This document shows positions 34,599 through 46,529 of a stretch of 64,000 bases of DNA, piece after piece. Source of the stretch: Limonium bicolor (Eukaryota; Streptophyta; Magnoliopsida; Caryophyllales; Plumbaginaceae). Where the stretch lies: assembly GCA_023374045.1 (NCBI GenBank), contig CM041778.1, positions 365,836,831 to 365,900,830 of the forward strand, given 5' to 3'. Position 1 is the first letter of the stretch; each line of letters begins with the position of its first letter. Under the pieces are notes generated by a model. That model did not search any database. It saw nothing but the letters and a program-made list of their open reading frames with translations, and was not told where the DNA came from. Both the position numbers and the translations under genes were made by a program.

Positions 34599-36813
34599 GT
34601 AACACCCCTAAAACCGGCCTAAGAGTTAAGGGTGCTACACGCCGCGTATTACTACCTAATAACGCAAGGCTCTAAAACACTCAACGCAATAAAGGCCCAA
34701 AACGAAGTTTACGTAAACATTGTAAACCAATGTATTCAAATACAGCGGAACTAATACCAAATCCCAAATACAAAACCGAGTCAGAAACAAAAGTCAAAAG
34801 CATAAGGCCCGAAGGCTACAACATCTCAGAGTATCAAACTGAAAGAACATAAAAGCTAATTACTATAGCTCCAGAACTTAGGATGATCCTCGCTGATCAA
34901 TCTGCAAAAATGTTAGAAGTAGGGGAATGAGCACACAACTATGCCCAGTAAGCAGCGACCGTCATCAGCAAGGTCGCTCAAAACAATTGAAATCAGAAGA
35001 AGAGAAGATAAACATCTTATGCACAATTCTCAAATAGTCCGAAGCTTTCAGAAACAGAAGCAGAGTGGAACACAAGGGGTTCCCATTTCAGAAACAGTCA
35101 GAGCACTTAAACAGAAAGGGGACAAAACACAATGCACACACTCAGAAGGGTCGAAGACCCATAGACCATACCAGGTCTCTCGGCAACGCAGAAATGACTC
35201 GAAAGAGCCAAAGGGTTCGTCAACCCCACAGAACAGAAAGGGAATGACCCACACTCAGAACGACGTCTACATGGTATACCACGGAATAGCTCGACCCAGC
35301 CATTCACGGCTCAGAAACAAAGTGCAATGTCCCAAAACAGAAAGGTTGCTTAAACAGAAGCAAAGTTGCATTTAAATATGCCAAAACACTCATAAATCAG
35401 TAGCACAGATCATAAGGAAACCAATGCCGCAGACGGCACTCAAATCGGAGTTCAAACGAAGAAGTTATGCTGAAAACAGAGGGGTGTCCGAACTTGTGTC
35501 CGGACATCGAAGTTCGGACACAAGTCGAGACTCAGAAACCAGAGAAAGCCAAATGTCCGAACTTGTGTCCGGACATCAATGTTCGGACACAAGTCGAGTT
35601 GAAATCAGATAGAGGAGTTCAGCATGTCCGAACATCCAAGTTCGGACGGATGTTCGGACAGGTTTTACGGGAAAACACGCGGAAGGTCCGACCTTGTGTC
35701 CGGACGTCGAAGTTCGGACACAGGTCGAACTTAAACCAGAGGGAAAACCTGAGGGTGTGTCCGAACATCCAGTTCGGACAGATGTTCGGACATACCCCGA
35801 ACTCGCAAATCAGAAAGGCAGAAACGCACTGTCCGAACTTCAAAGCTCGGACGGAAGTTCGGACAGTGCGAAAAATGCAGTTTCCAGAAGACGAACAGAG
35901 CAGAAAAACAACACAAATCAATGCCTCAAAATGCCAATTAAGCACACACACCAAATCAGACATTAAAACAGGAAACCATGGGGGTTTAGCCATTCTAAAA
36001 CGCAACCAAACAGACATCACAAACAGAAATCACACACGAACAGAACATTGCAATCCCCATGGCTGAACTTCCAAACTGAATCGAGTAACCACCTACCTCA
36101 GAGTGCAATCCACAGAGCAGCAACAGCACACGAACGAAACCTCAACCAGACACCGAAACAGCCACTGAATTCCCAAATGATAATCCAAAATCAGAAAAAC
36201 GGAAGAGACAAACCGAGACAACACAACCCTTAATCTGCAACACGAACCTGAACCCAATGTGCAGAGAATCCAACAATTCGCAACAGCTCACAGCCCGTGC
36301 AAACCACAGATCGACAGCAACCCCGTTGTCTCTGAATTCAGCAATTCGAAGTTTCAAAAATCAGGAAACAGAAGAGGGAAGAACGCAACACCGACCGACA
36401 CAATCAGAGAATCCAAACCTGAGTAACGAAGGCGGAACACACAGCAGCGAAGATCTCCAATCTGATTGCAGCAGAACATTCACCGTTTCAGCAAAGTGAG
36501 AAATTGAGAGAGAGAGAGAGGGCAGAGAAAACTGTCGTTCAAACCACGATGAGAGGCGCTCCTCACGACCGAACTGACGTGAATGAATTGATCGGGAATT
36601 AGAAGTGATTAAGAAGGAAAATAAATAAGTAATTCCTTTACTTATTATCAAATAATCTGATTACCTTAAATAGCAGGGGTAATGACCTCCTCGCCCTTGG
36701 CAATTAAAAGAATACCACCGGAGTCCCAACTGACAGCAAAGAAATCAATAATCCAACTCAGAAAAACATTGCAACTGATATAACCTAAGGTATGAATTAT
36801 GCGGGTTATAACA
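34599..36813 (-). repeat. 3' LTR of the gypsy element (2.2 kb)
   Basis: Read on minus it starts TGTTATAACCCGCATAATTC and ends GGGGTGTTACA. It holds a cluster of GTCCGAAC/GTTCGGAC inverted repeats at 35485-35870 and a GA run near 36510. It is nearly identical to 41407-43637 except for a few indels and a diverged block at 36101-36182. ORFs inside it are not genes. Confidence 0.93.
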
Positions 36814-36857
36814 TCACCTCCCCCTTAAAAGAATCTCGTCCTCGAGATTAACTCACC

Positions 36858-37345
36858 TTACTGCTCGAACAGAGAGGGAAACTTGGCACGCAGCTCATCT
36901 TCGAGCTCCCACGTAGCTTCACTCTCTAACTGATCTGACCACTGGACCTTCACCATAGGTAGGGTCTTGCTACGAAGCTGACGGACGTCCCTGGCTAGAA
37001 TACGAGTAGGCACCGCCTCGAAGCTGCAATCCTCTCTCAGCTGAAGCTGGCTGTAGTCGATCACGTGAGACGGATCATGCAGATACTTCCTCAACATGGA
37101 CACATGGAAAACTCCGTGGACAGCAGACAAAGCAGGTGGCAAGCCAAACGGTAAGCCACAGGGCCAATCCTCTCCAGAATCTCAAACGGTCCAACGAACC
37201 TCGGGCTAAGCTTCCCACGCTTCCCAAACCGAACCACGCCTCTGACCGGCGACACTCGCAGATAGACATGATCACCAACATCGAACTCAAGCGGCCTGCG
37301 CCTCTGATCTGCATAGCACTTCTGTCTGCTCTGAGCAACAAGCAA
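36858..37345 (-). pseudogene. Integrase C-terminus and chromodomain-like end of the gypsy Pol
   Basis: The minus frame from 37345 reads RPLEFDVGDHVYLRVSPVRG and KLSPRFVGPFEILERIGPVA. A frame change then leads to FHVSMLRKYLHDPSHVI and to a chromodomain-like end VKVQWSDQLESEATWELEDE followed by LFEQ and a stop at 36858. The W-D...EATWE(L)EDE pattern is the shortened chromodomain of CR-type chromoviruses, thought to target integration to heterochromatin. Confidence 0.83.
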
Positions 37346-37371
37346 ACGCTCCCGAATCGTCCTGATCTTCT

Positions 37372-37843
37372 CTACGCTCCCTGTACCAGCTCGGGTCCAA
37401 CTAAGACCCTCTCCTTCAGGTCATCCCAACAGATGGGTGACCTGCACCTCCTACCGTACAACGCTTCAAACGGAGCCATACCAATGCTCGCCTGAAAGCT
37501 GTTGTTGTAGGCGAACTCAATCAGAGTCACATGCTGCTCCCAGCTACCACCAAAGTCCAGGACACATGCACGAAGCATGTCCTCCAAAACCTGATTAGTC
37601 CTCCGTCTGGCCATCCGACTGAGGATGGTAAGCTGAACTGAACGCTAAATTCGTACCCAAGGCCTTATGCAAACTGCGCCAAAATCTCGAAACAAAACGT
37701 GGGTCACGATCAGACACAATAGTAGTAGGCACACCGTGAAGCCTCACTATCTCATCCAGATATAAACGAGCTAGGCGCTCCAGACTGAAGGTCTTCTTCA
37801 CCGGCAGAAAATGAGCAGACTTCGTCAGACGATCAACTATCAC
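37372..37843 (-). pseudogene. Integrase core of the gypsy element
   Basis: Minus readings give [34 protein letters not shown] (catalytic Asp) and [11 protein letters not shown] (catalytic Glu). After a frame change near 37610 the core continues with FAYNNSFQASIGMAPFEALY. The domain is complete in content but split over frames. Confidence 0.87.
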
Positions 37844-39044
37844 CCAACAGCATCACAACCCGAAGGAGTCCTGGGCAAACCCATAACAAAATCCATCCCC
37901 ACACTCTCCCACTTCCACTCAGGAATGGGAAGGGGCTGAAGCAAACCGCTGGCCTCTGGTGCTCAGCCTTAATCTGCTGACAGGTCTGGCACTTCGAGAC
38001 AAACTCTGAGATATCACGCTTCATCCCAGACCACCAGAATGACTCTCTGAGGTCTCGATACATCTTCACCCCTCCTGGGTGAACTGAATAAGGCGCTCCA
38101 TGGGCCTCCTGAAGGATCTCTCTGCGCAGCACTGCATCGTCTGGCACACATACACGGTCTCTGAAACGCAGACAACCCATCGCTGGAGACACTGAAATCT
38201 GAACTCTGCTCTGAAGACAGCCCCTCTCTGATCCGACAAAGCTGATCTGCCTCCTGACCAACCCGATCCTGTCGACCAACGAAGACTGAACCTGAAGCGC
38301 TGCTATCACACTGGCACTGGCTGGTCTGACTACCCAAACCCCATACGCTGAAGCTCTAAGGCGGACCTCTGAACTCCTGACAAGGCACAAGCTACCCGAA
38401 GCACCTCTCCGGCTCAAGGCATCTGCAACAACATTCGCTCTACCCGGGTGGTAGAGGATCTCTAAATCGTAGTCATGAAGTAGCTCCAACCACCTCCTCT
38501 GTCTCAAGTTCAGCTCCTTCTGAGTGAACAAATACTTGAGGCTCTTGTGGTCAGTGTAAACCTTACACGACGCTCCATATAAATAATGTCTCCAAATCTT
38601 CAGCGCGAACACTACAGCTGCCAGCTCCAGATCGTGGGTAGGGTAGTTCTTCTCATAGGGCTTAAGCTGTCGGGAGCCATAAGCCACTACCTTACCCTGC
38701 TGCATCAAAACACATCCCAGTCCCTTATGGGACGCATCACAGAAGACCTCGAACCCCTCGGTCCCAGAAGGCAAAGTCAGAATCGGTGCCGTCGTCAGTC
38801 TCTTCTTAATCTCCTGGAAACTCTGCTCGCAAGCCTCGCTCCACTCATACTTGATCTCCTTCCTCAACAGACGGGTCAGCGGGGATACAATCTTAGAAAA
38901 ACCCTCTACAAACTTCCTGTAGTACCCAGCTAACCCAAGGAAACTGCGAATCTCAGCAACATTCGTGGGCCTCGCCCACTCCATCACAGCTCTAACCTTC
39001 TCAGGATCTACTGAGATACCGTCCTTCGAGACCACATGTCCCAA
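37833..39044 (-). pseudogene. RT thumb, RNase H and integrase zinc region of the gypsy element
   Basis: Minus reading of 403 residues. It starts with the RT connection ([16 protein letters not shown]), then RNase H ([45 protein letters not shown]) and the HHCC integrase zinc region ([29 protein letters not shown]). It then drifts out of frame near 37920, so the downstream integrase core is in other frames. Confidence 0.88.
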
Positions 39045-39069
39045 GAATACGACGCGATCAAGCCAGAAG

Positions 39070-39702
39070 TCACTTCTTCAACTTAGCATACAGCTCACGA
39101 TCCTTCAGCGTCTGCAAAACAATCCTCAGATGCTCCTCATGCTCCTCTGCACTCCTGGAGTACACCAAGATATCATCTATGAAGACCACTACGAACTGAT
39201 CCAGATAGGGTTTAAAAACCCGGTTCATCATATCCATGAATACTGACGGAGCATTAGTCAAACCAAACGGCATGACTAGGAACTCGTAATGACCATAACG
39301 AGTCCTAAAAGCGGACTTAGGCACATCCTCGGCCTTAATCCTCAACTGATGGTAGCCTGAACGAAGATCAATCTTCGAGAACACTGTGGCACCCGCCAAC
39401 TGGTCAAACAAATCGTCGATGCGCGGAAGGGGATAGCGATTCTTGATGGTCACCTTGTTCAACTCTCTGTAATCGATGCACAAACGGAAGGTCCCATCCT
39501 TCTTCTTCACAAACAGCACTGGCGCTCCCCAAGGCGAAACACTAGGGCGTATGAAGCCCTTATCCAACAGCTCCTGAAGCTGGACCTTTAGCTCCTTCAA
39601 CTCCGCCGGACTCATACGGTAAGGGGCCCTAGAGATGGGCTGAGTCTCTGGCGCTAAATCGATGGTGAACTCCACCTCTCGCACTGGTGGAAGTCCGGGC
39701 AC
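39070..39702 (-). pseudogene. Reverse transcriptase core of the gypsy element
   Basis: Minus reading of 210 residues with the classical Ty3/gypsy RT blocks: [69 protein letters not shown], and the catalytic FIDD at residues 174-177 (near 39183). The reading stops at 39070, a frame break before the next segment. The core itself looks undamaged. Confidence 0.92.
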
Positions 39703-40403
39703 GTCGTCCTGGAAGACCTCAGGAAACTCCTGACAATCGGGATGCTCTCCAAGCTAGATCCCTCACGCACCTCTGGCAGATAACATAAGAAGCCCTGGCA
39801 GCCCTTCCTCAAGAAACTGGCTGCCTGCATCGCTGACACAATCACCGGCGCACATGGAACTGCATTCCCAGAGAAAGCAAAACGAGACCCGTCTGGCAAG
39901 TCGAACACCACCCTCGCTGCACAATCTATATGGGCATGGTGCTCTGCTAGCCAATCCATGCCCAGAATCACATCAAAACAGGTCATCCGCATCGGGATGA
40001 GGTCAGCAAAGAAAGTCTTGTCCCTAACTACTATGGGACAAGCCTTACACACAGAATCCAGCACACAAGGGGCAACCCCACCTAATGGACTACTCACACA
40101 CAAGTCTATCTCACTAGGCACAGCAGTCAGTCCAAGATCATCCAACAAATCATAGCAGACAAAGGAATGCGTAGCTCCAGAATCAAACAGACAAAACACA
40201 TCTCGAGAATGGATCTGGAGAATACCTGAGACGACGCGATCACCAGCTCGATCACGCTCTCCAGCCATAGCATAAACCCGGGCCTGAGTCTGAGGCTTCT
40301 TCTGATCGGACCTCGCCCCTGAATCTGAGCCGGTACCTCTATCCCCTGAGCCTCTACTGGACGCCTGAGGCACTGAGCAATCCGGTGCTCCATCGACCCG
40401 CAC
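39703..40403 (-). pseudogene. Retropepsin region of the gypsy element
   Basis: Minus reading from 40403 shows a basic linker, then an aspartic protease motif FDSGATHSFV (Asp near 40184) and DVILGMDWLAEHHAHID, the usual second block. A frame change near 39730 separates it from RT. Confidence 0.88.
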
Positions 40404-40436
40404 TTAAAGCAGGCACCGGTCTTCTTGTAGCACTCC

Positions 40437-41275
40437 CTACCAGGATGGGAGCGACCACAAGACCCACACTTCGTCCCAGCTGACGAAGATGAAGAAGCTC
40501 CCCGGCGATCTCCATAGGTCTGCTTCTTCTGAGGAGGAGCAGCCTCCTTCTTCTGAGGCTCTCAGCACGCCTCTTCCCTTATGGTCTCTGCCCGCCTGTC
40601 TGCCCTTGATGTCAGCCTCTACCAGCAAGGCGACATCCGCCACATCTCTGAAGGTCCGGTGACGAAGAGGTGTCACCGCCGACCTGATGTCTGGCCTCAA
40701 TCCGCTCTCGAACTTACGAGCCTTCCTGTGCTCATCCGGCTCTGGAGCATACTTCGACAGCGTCACAAACTTCCTACATACTCCTCTACAGACATATCTC
40801 TCCCCTGGCGCAGCCGGTTATACTCGTTGATCTTCTGGTCTTTGTACACATCCGGATAGAACTGCTTGTTGAACTCCAAGCAGAACTGATCCCAGGTCCA
40901 AGGCTGGGGATGCCTACCCATCACCATGCGCCACCACTCCTTCGCCTCCCCCTTAAAGAGGAACGTAGCGAAGTCCACCTTCTGGTCATCCTCCGACCCC
41001 ATCACTCTCAGCAGGTCCTCGACCTCTGTAATCCAGTGGCTCGCCTCCTGAGGGTCACCACAGCCATCAAAGGATGGAGGCTTAAGCTTCATGAACTCCT
41101 GGAGAGCTCGGACTCGGCCTCCCACAGCATTCGCTCCTGCTGGGCCAGCACCACCAGCTCCTCCACCAGCTCCCCCAGCAGCTGCAGCCATCGTCTGCAT
41201 CAACTGCGTCACAAACTGCTGCACTACATCCGCAGCATCTCCCTGAGGGGTCACTGGTGTCCTACGAGGAGCCAT
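40437..41275 (-). pseudogene. Gag of the gypsy element
   Basis: Minus ATG 41275 opens a Gag with a Gly/Ala-rich N-terminus, then the retrotransposon_gag core (FDGCGDPQEASHWITEVEDL, KGEAKEWWR, WDQFCLEFNKQFYP). A break near 40765 puts the continuation (SKYAPEPDEHRKARKFESGL) in another frame. A C-rich knuckle region follows around 40450-40380 in yet another frame. Gag packages the element RNA in this family. Confidence 0.88.
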
Positions 41276-41406
41276 TCTGAGATATACAAATCCAAAACTT
41301 GTCAGAACTAACTCATACAGTCAACCACTGTCACAACTGACTCTCACACAAGCAAACACACCCACAGACACCAAAGAAAGCCAAACCTGGCTCTGATACC
41401 ACTAAA

Positions 41407-43637
41407 TGTAACACCCCTAAAACCGGCCTAAGAGTTAAGGGTGCTACACGCCGCGTATTACTACCTAATAACGCAAGGCTCTAAAACACTCAAACGCAAT
41501 AAAGGCCCAAAACGAAGTTTACGTAAACATTGTAAACCAATGTATTCAAATACAGCGGAACTAATACCAAATCCCAAATACAAAACCGAGTCAGAAACAA
41601 AAGTCAAAAGCATAAGGCCCGAAGGCTACAACATCTCAGAGTATCAAACGAAAGAACATAAAAGCTAATTACTATAGCTCCAGAACTTAGGATGATCCTC
41701 GCTGATCAATCTGCAAAAATGTTAGAAGTAGGGGAATGAGCACACAACTATGCCCAGTAAGCAGCGACCGTCATCAGCAAGGTCGCTCAAAACAATTGAA
41801 ATCAGAAGAAGAGAAGATAAACATCTTATGCACAATTCTCAAATAGTCGAAGCTTTCAGAAACAGAAGCAGAGTGGAACACAAGGGGTTCCCATTTCAGA
41901 AACAGTCAGAGCACTTAAACAGAAAGGGGACAAAACACAATGCACACACTCAGAAGGGTCGAAGACCCATAGACCATACCAGGTCTCTCGGCAACGCAGA
42001 AATGACTCGAAAGAGCCAAAGGGTTCGTCAACCCCACAGAACAGAAAGGGAATGACCCACACTCAGAACGACGTCTACATGGTATACCACGGAATAGCTC
42101 GACCCAGCCATTCACGGCTCAGAAACAAAGTGCAATGTCCCAAAACAGAAAGGTTGCTTAAACAGAAGCAAAGTTGCATTTAAATATGCCAAAACACTCA
42201 TAAATCAGTAGCACAGATCATAAGGAAACCAATGCCGCAGACGGCACTCAAATCGGAGTTCAAACGAAGAAGTTATGTTGAAAACAGAGGGGTGTCCGAA
42301 CTTGTGTCCGGACATCGAAGTTCGGACACAAGTCGAGACTCAGAAACCAGAGAAAGCCAAATGTCCGAACTTGTGTCCGGACATCAATGTTCGGACACAA
42401 GTCGAGTTGAAATCAGATAGAGGAGTTCAGCATGTCCGAACATCCAAGTTCGGACGGATGTTCGGACAGGTTTTACGGGAAAACACGCGGAAGGTCCGAC
42501 CTTGTGTCCGGACGTCGAAGTTCGGACACAGGTCGAACTTAAACCAGAGGGAAAACCTGAGGGTGTGTCCGAACATCCAGTTCGGACAGATGTTCGGACA
42601 TACCCCGAACTCGCAAATCAGAAAGGCAGAAACGCACTGTCCGAACTTCAAAGCTCGGACGGAAGTTCGGACAGTGCGAAAAATGCAGTTTCCAGAAGAC
42701 GAACAGAGCAGAAAAACAACACAAATCAATGCCTCAAAATGCCAATTAAGCACACACACCAAATCAGACATTAAAACAGGAAACCATGGGGGTTTAGCCA
42801 TTCTAAAACGCAACCAAACAGACATCACAAACAGAAATCACACACGAACAGAACCATTGCAATCCCCATGGCTGAACTTCCAAGCTGAATCGAGTAACCA
42901 CCTACCTCAATAATCAGCACAATCCAACGGTTTGAGCAGTTCACAGCAACACGAAACGAAACCGCCAACCAGACACCGATCAACGAGCACTGATTTCCAC
43001 AATGACAAATCCAAAATCAGAAAAACGGAAGAGACAAACCGAGACAACACAACCCTTAATCTGCAACACGAACCTGAACCCAATGTGCAGAGAATCCAAC
43101 AATTCGCAACAGCTCACAGCCCGTGCAAACCACAGATCGACAGCAACCCCGTTGTCTCTGAATTCAGCAATTCGAAGTTTCAAAAATCAGGAAACAGAAG
43201 AGGGAAGAACGCAACACCGACCGACACAATCAGAGAATCCAAACCTGAGTAACGAAGGCGGAACACACAGCAGCGAAGATCTCCAATCTGATTGCAGCAG
43301 TACATTCACCGTTTCAGCAAAGTGAGAAATTGAGAGAGAGAGAGGGCAGAGAAAACTGTCGTTCAAACCACGATGAGAGGCGCTCCTCACGACCGAACTG
43401 ACGTGAATGAATTGATCGGGAATTAGAAGTGATTAAGAAGGAAAATAAATAAGTAATTCCTTTACTTATTATCAAATAATCTGATTACCTTAAATAGCAG
43501 GGGTAATGACCTCCTCGCCCTTGGCAATTAAAAGAATACCACCGGAGTCCCAACTGACAGCAAAGAAATCAATAATCCAACTCAGAAAAACATTGCAACT
43601 GATATAACCTAAGGTATGAATTATGCGGGTTATAACA
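41407..43637 (-). repeat. 5' LTR of the gypsy element (2.2 kb)
   Basis: Partner of 34599-36813. The inverted-repeat cluster is at 42293-42678. The block 42910-43006 differs strongly from the other LTR (36101-36182), while flanking sequence is almost identical. Confidence 0.93.
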
Positions 43638-43642
43638 TTTAC

Positions 43643-44785
43643 CTTGGGCCGGGGTTATGCAAAAAAGGTCATCGGGTTCTCCTTATCAATGAAAACAAGG
43701 TTATTACCAGTCGAGATTTAACCTTTTTTGAAGATGTTTTCCCCTTGCAGGTGCAGCCACAGTCCAATGAGACAAATTGCTCAGACCAGCCCACCTTTTC
43801 CTCTTTTCCCATCACTGTTGATGAAGAAAGCGACAGTGAATTGTCTCACGATAATATTCCGCGTCGATCAGGCCCACCTATCACACGGCCCAATAAATCC
43901 ACCGCTTCTATTCCCGACAAGGACCATCACGCCTCTGACTCTGTCGTGTCGGAGCCCACCGGTGATCAGCCTGATTATAATTCGACCAACAATTATGACT
44001 CCCTTGGTCATATTACACGGGATGAGAATGTGAATCCAGACGAATCCAACTCTGGGCCACCCGATCAACACGTTACTACTGCATCTTACACCGACAATGA
44101 TCAAGCCCAGAAAGGTGAACAAGTTTCCACTTTCTCTGAACCACAAGGGGTCCGACGTTCTACGAGAATAAAACAGGCCCCTTTCAGACTTACAGACTAT
44201 GAATGCAATCAAGTCACGCGTGACCCTTTTACCCATCTTCTCTCCTCTCGGCTTGAAAATTCCAGGCCCAATCCTCTACCCACCTTGAATTCAATCACTG
44301 ACTTTATTCCTTCTCGTATCTTATGTTCCCAGGTCCAAATGCAGTGCCCTTTGGAACCATCATCTTATAAGGTTGTTGTTCTACACCCGGAATGGAGAGC
44401 TGCAATGAATTCAGAACTTCAAGCCCTTGAAGAGAATCACACATGGACGCTTGTTAAGCTTCCAAAAGGGAAAAGATGCATCACATGCCGGTGGGTGTAT
44501 CGCACCAAACACAAAGCCGATGGAACCATCGAACGATACAAGGCTCGTTTGGTTGTTCACGGATTCCCACAAAGAGAAGGGGAAGATTTTCATGAAACTT
44601 TTTCTCCGGTTGTCAAAATGACAACCATTCGTACCTTGATAAGTGTTGCCATAAAACGACGTTGGATGATTCATCAACTTGATATCAACAACGCGTTTAT
44701 CCATGGTGATCTTCACGAAGAGATTTACATGAAAATTCCCGAGGGTTTGATCACTCCCACCAACGGTTTAGTGTGCAAATTGTAA
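43643..44785 (+). pseudogene. Integrase end and RT start of the third copia element
   Basis: After the gypsy element the copia reading resumes with a GYNIY-like C-terminal integrase motif partly replaced by LTR sequence, then LGPGLCKKGHRVLLI and RDLTFFEDVFP. A Ser/Asp/Pro-rich linker follows. RT then begins with YKVVVLHPEWRAAMNSELQA, WVYRTKHKADGTIERYKARL and HQLDINNAFIHGDLHEEIY. A TAA at 44783 stops it at VCKL, where the family normally continues. Confidence 0.87.
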
Positions 44786-45867
44786 AATTTTTTATACGGG
44801 TTAAAACAAGCTTCCCGCCAATGGTATGCTAAACTTTCTACTAGTCTCACTAACCTTGGCTTTGTTCTTTCAGATAATGACCACTCTTTATTCAAATGAG
44901 AGTCATGGGAATTCCATCCTCTTCCTTGGAGTCTACGTCGATGATATCATTTGTGCGGCAACAATGATACCAAGATTCTCCAAGTTAAGGAAACCCTTCA
45001 TAATTCCTTCAAGATCAAAGACCTTGGCAATCTCACATACTTCCTTGGTCTTGAGTTCCATTACACCTCTGACGGAGTCGACATCACATAAAAAGATTCG
45101 CTTCTGACCTCCTTAAGGACTACAACATTTTGTCTAAGCGACCGGTTGCTAGCCCCCTCGCTCCCGGCATCAAGCTCCACTTACAAGATGGTCCTCTTCT
45201 TCCCAACGCTACTGAATATCGTCGGCTCATCGGCAAGTTAAACTACCTCATCAACACCCGCCCGGATCTCAACTTCAGCGTCCAGCTTCCGAGCCAATTC
45301 AATCAACATCCCTGTCAAAAATCATGGAATGCCGCCATCCATGTCCTCTAGTACATCAAAGGAACGCTTGGTTATGGCATTTTTCTAAATAACAAATCTG
45401 ATTATTCTCTCTTTGCATATTGCGATTCTAACTAGGCTACTTACCCCATTTCTCGCAAATCCGTTAGCGGATATTACATTCTATTCGGAGGCTCTCCTAT
45501 TTCTTGGAAGTCCAAGAAACAAGCATCCGTCTCCCTCTCGTCCGCCGAAGCTGAATACCGTGCTCTTCGACGTGTCACCACCGAATTGGCTTGGCTTTCC
45601 CGTCTTCTCAATGAACTTGGCGTCCACGACATCACTCCTATACCGCTGAGGTGCGACAACAAATCGGCTGTCTATATCGCACACAACCCCGTTCTCCACG
45701 AACGCACGAAGCACATTGAAATAGATGTCCATTATTTTCGTGACCAAATCAAAGCCGGCCTCATTGATGTTGTCCACATCTCCAACTCACATCAAAAGGC
45801 GGATATGCTCACCAAGCCGTTAACGGGAAAGGATTATCGTCATCAACTACATCAATGGGAATGCTAA
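44786..45867 (+). pseudogene. RT palm and RNase H of the third copia element, broken
   Basis: RT continues in several frames: [16 protein letters not shown] near 44795, YVDDII near 44935, GKLNYLINTRPDLNFSVQL near 45230. RNase H follows with AYCDSN, a stop, RKSVSGYY, SSAEAEYRALRRVTTELAWL and CDNKSAVYIAHNPVLHERTK, ending QLHQWEC at 45867. Several stops and one-base shifts mean no enzyme is made. Confidence 0.85.
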
Positions 45868-45907
45868 ACACTTCAAACCTAACAAAATAACTCCTTTTCT
45901 TAGGTTT

Positions 45908-45923
45908 GGGGGGGGGGGGGGGG
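45908..45923 (+). other. Polypurine tract of the third copia element (16 G)
   Basis: A run of 16 G directly before the 3' LTR. The family normally has a mixed GGG(A)GGGGG tract, so the pure run is unusual and may be an expansion or a read-length error. Confidence 0.8.
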
Positions 45924-46209
45924 TGTTAGGAAACATGTTTGTCTCATCTTATACTACATGTCTCCTACGTGTCTTTTCTTTCCTCTTTATTAGCCTAATT
46001 AGTTGTTTCCCCCTCCCGTTGTTTAACGGTCTCTTATGTTTGTATATATTAGTGTTTCCTTCTGTTGTTATAATCAGAAGAGATAATACACAATTAAGCA
46101 CTTTCCTTCTTTCTCTCTGCTCTCTTATCACCAGTTCGTCACTTCAATTCCTTACCTCCGCGCCTCAATTCTTCTCCTATGCGTCTCAATTTTTCTTCCG
46201 CATCCAATA
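45924..46209 (+). repeat. 3' LTR of the third copia element
   Basis: 286 bp, starting TGTTAGGAAACATG and ending CATCCAATA, followed by the target duplication CACTC. Confidence 0.92.
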
Positions 46210-46406
46210 CACTCTTTTGTTGTTATATATGCTAATTTCTAGATGTAAGTTCTGTTGGTTACTGTTTTCATGCATCTTCATTATTGTCTTATTGTTTTGG
46301 TCGTGCTCAATTATAAGCTCAAGTGGAGATTACCATGTAAAAGTTAGATTAGGATGTTGGAAAAGCTAGACATGCTTCAAGAGACTCTGTCTCACATGAC
46401 ACCGGT

Positions 46407-46519
46407 CAGGGGCGGATTCAAAGGGGGCCGGGGGCACCGGCCCCCGAAACTTTTGAAAAAGAGTAACAGTGTCAAAAAAATTTTTTGTCCCTGAGACAAA
46501 GCTTCTGAATCCGCTACTG
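46407..46519. mobile_element. Small hAT-type MITE with near-perfect 8-bp target duplication
   Basis: 113 bp with terminal inverted repeats CAGGGGCGGATTCA and TGAATCCGCTACTG (12 of 14 pair). Flanks are ACACCGGT (46399-46406) and TCACCGGT (46520-46527), 7 of 8 identical. It has GC-rich left and AT-rich right halves, without coding capacity. Confidence 0.78.
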
Positions 46520-46529
46520 TCACCGGTAG

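Larger units (their letters stand above)
34599..43637 (-). mobile_element. Ty3/gypsy chromovirus-type element nested in the third copia
   Basis: 9.0 kb in minus orientation, flanked by the 5-bp duplication TTTAC (34594-34598 and 43638-43642). LTRs of about 2.2 kb at 34599-36813 and 41407-43637. On minus the primer-binding site TGGTATCAGAGCCAGG lies inside the 5' LTR (41407-43637), and the purine tract AAGGGGGAGG lies before the 3' LTR. Gene order Gag-PR-RT-RNaseH-IN-chromodomain with long LTRs fits the Tekay clade of chromoviruses; the clade name is inferred. Confidence 0.93.
31861..46209 (+). mobile_element. Third Ty1/copia element, interrupted by a gypsy element
   Basis: LTRs at 31861-32148 and 45924-46209. 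The 5-bp target duplication CACTC is at 31856-31860 and 46210-46214. The primer-binding site TGATATCAGAGC follows the left LTR and a run of 16 G precedes the right LTR. Without the nested gypsy element it would be about 5.3 kb, a normal copia length. Confidence 0.93.

Noticed and set aside
35424..36651. ORFs inside the gypsy LTR, repeated at 42232-43390
   Set aside because: Both LTR copies carry them, on both strands. They follow the GTTCGGAC repeats and show no domain; this is LTR sequence.
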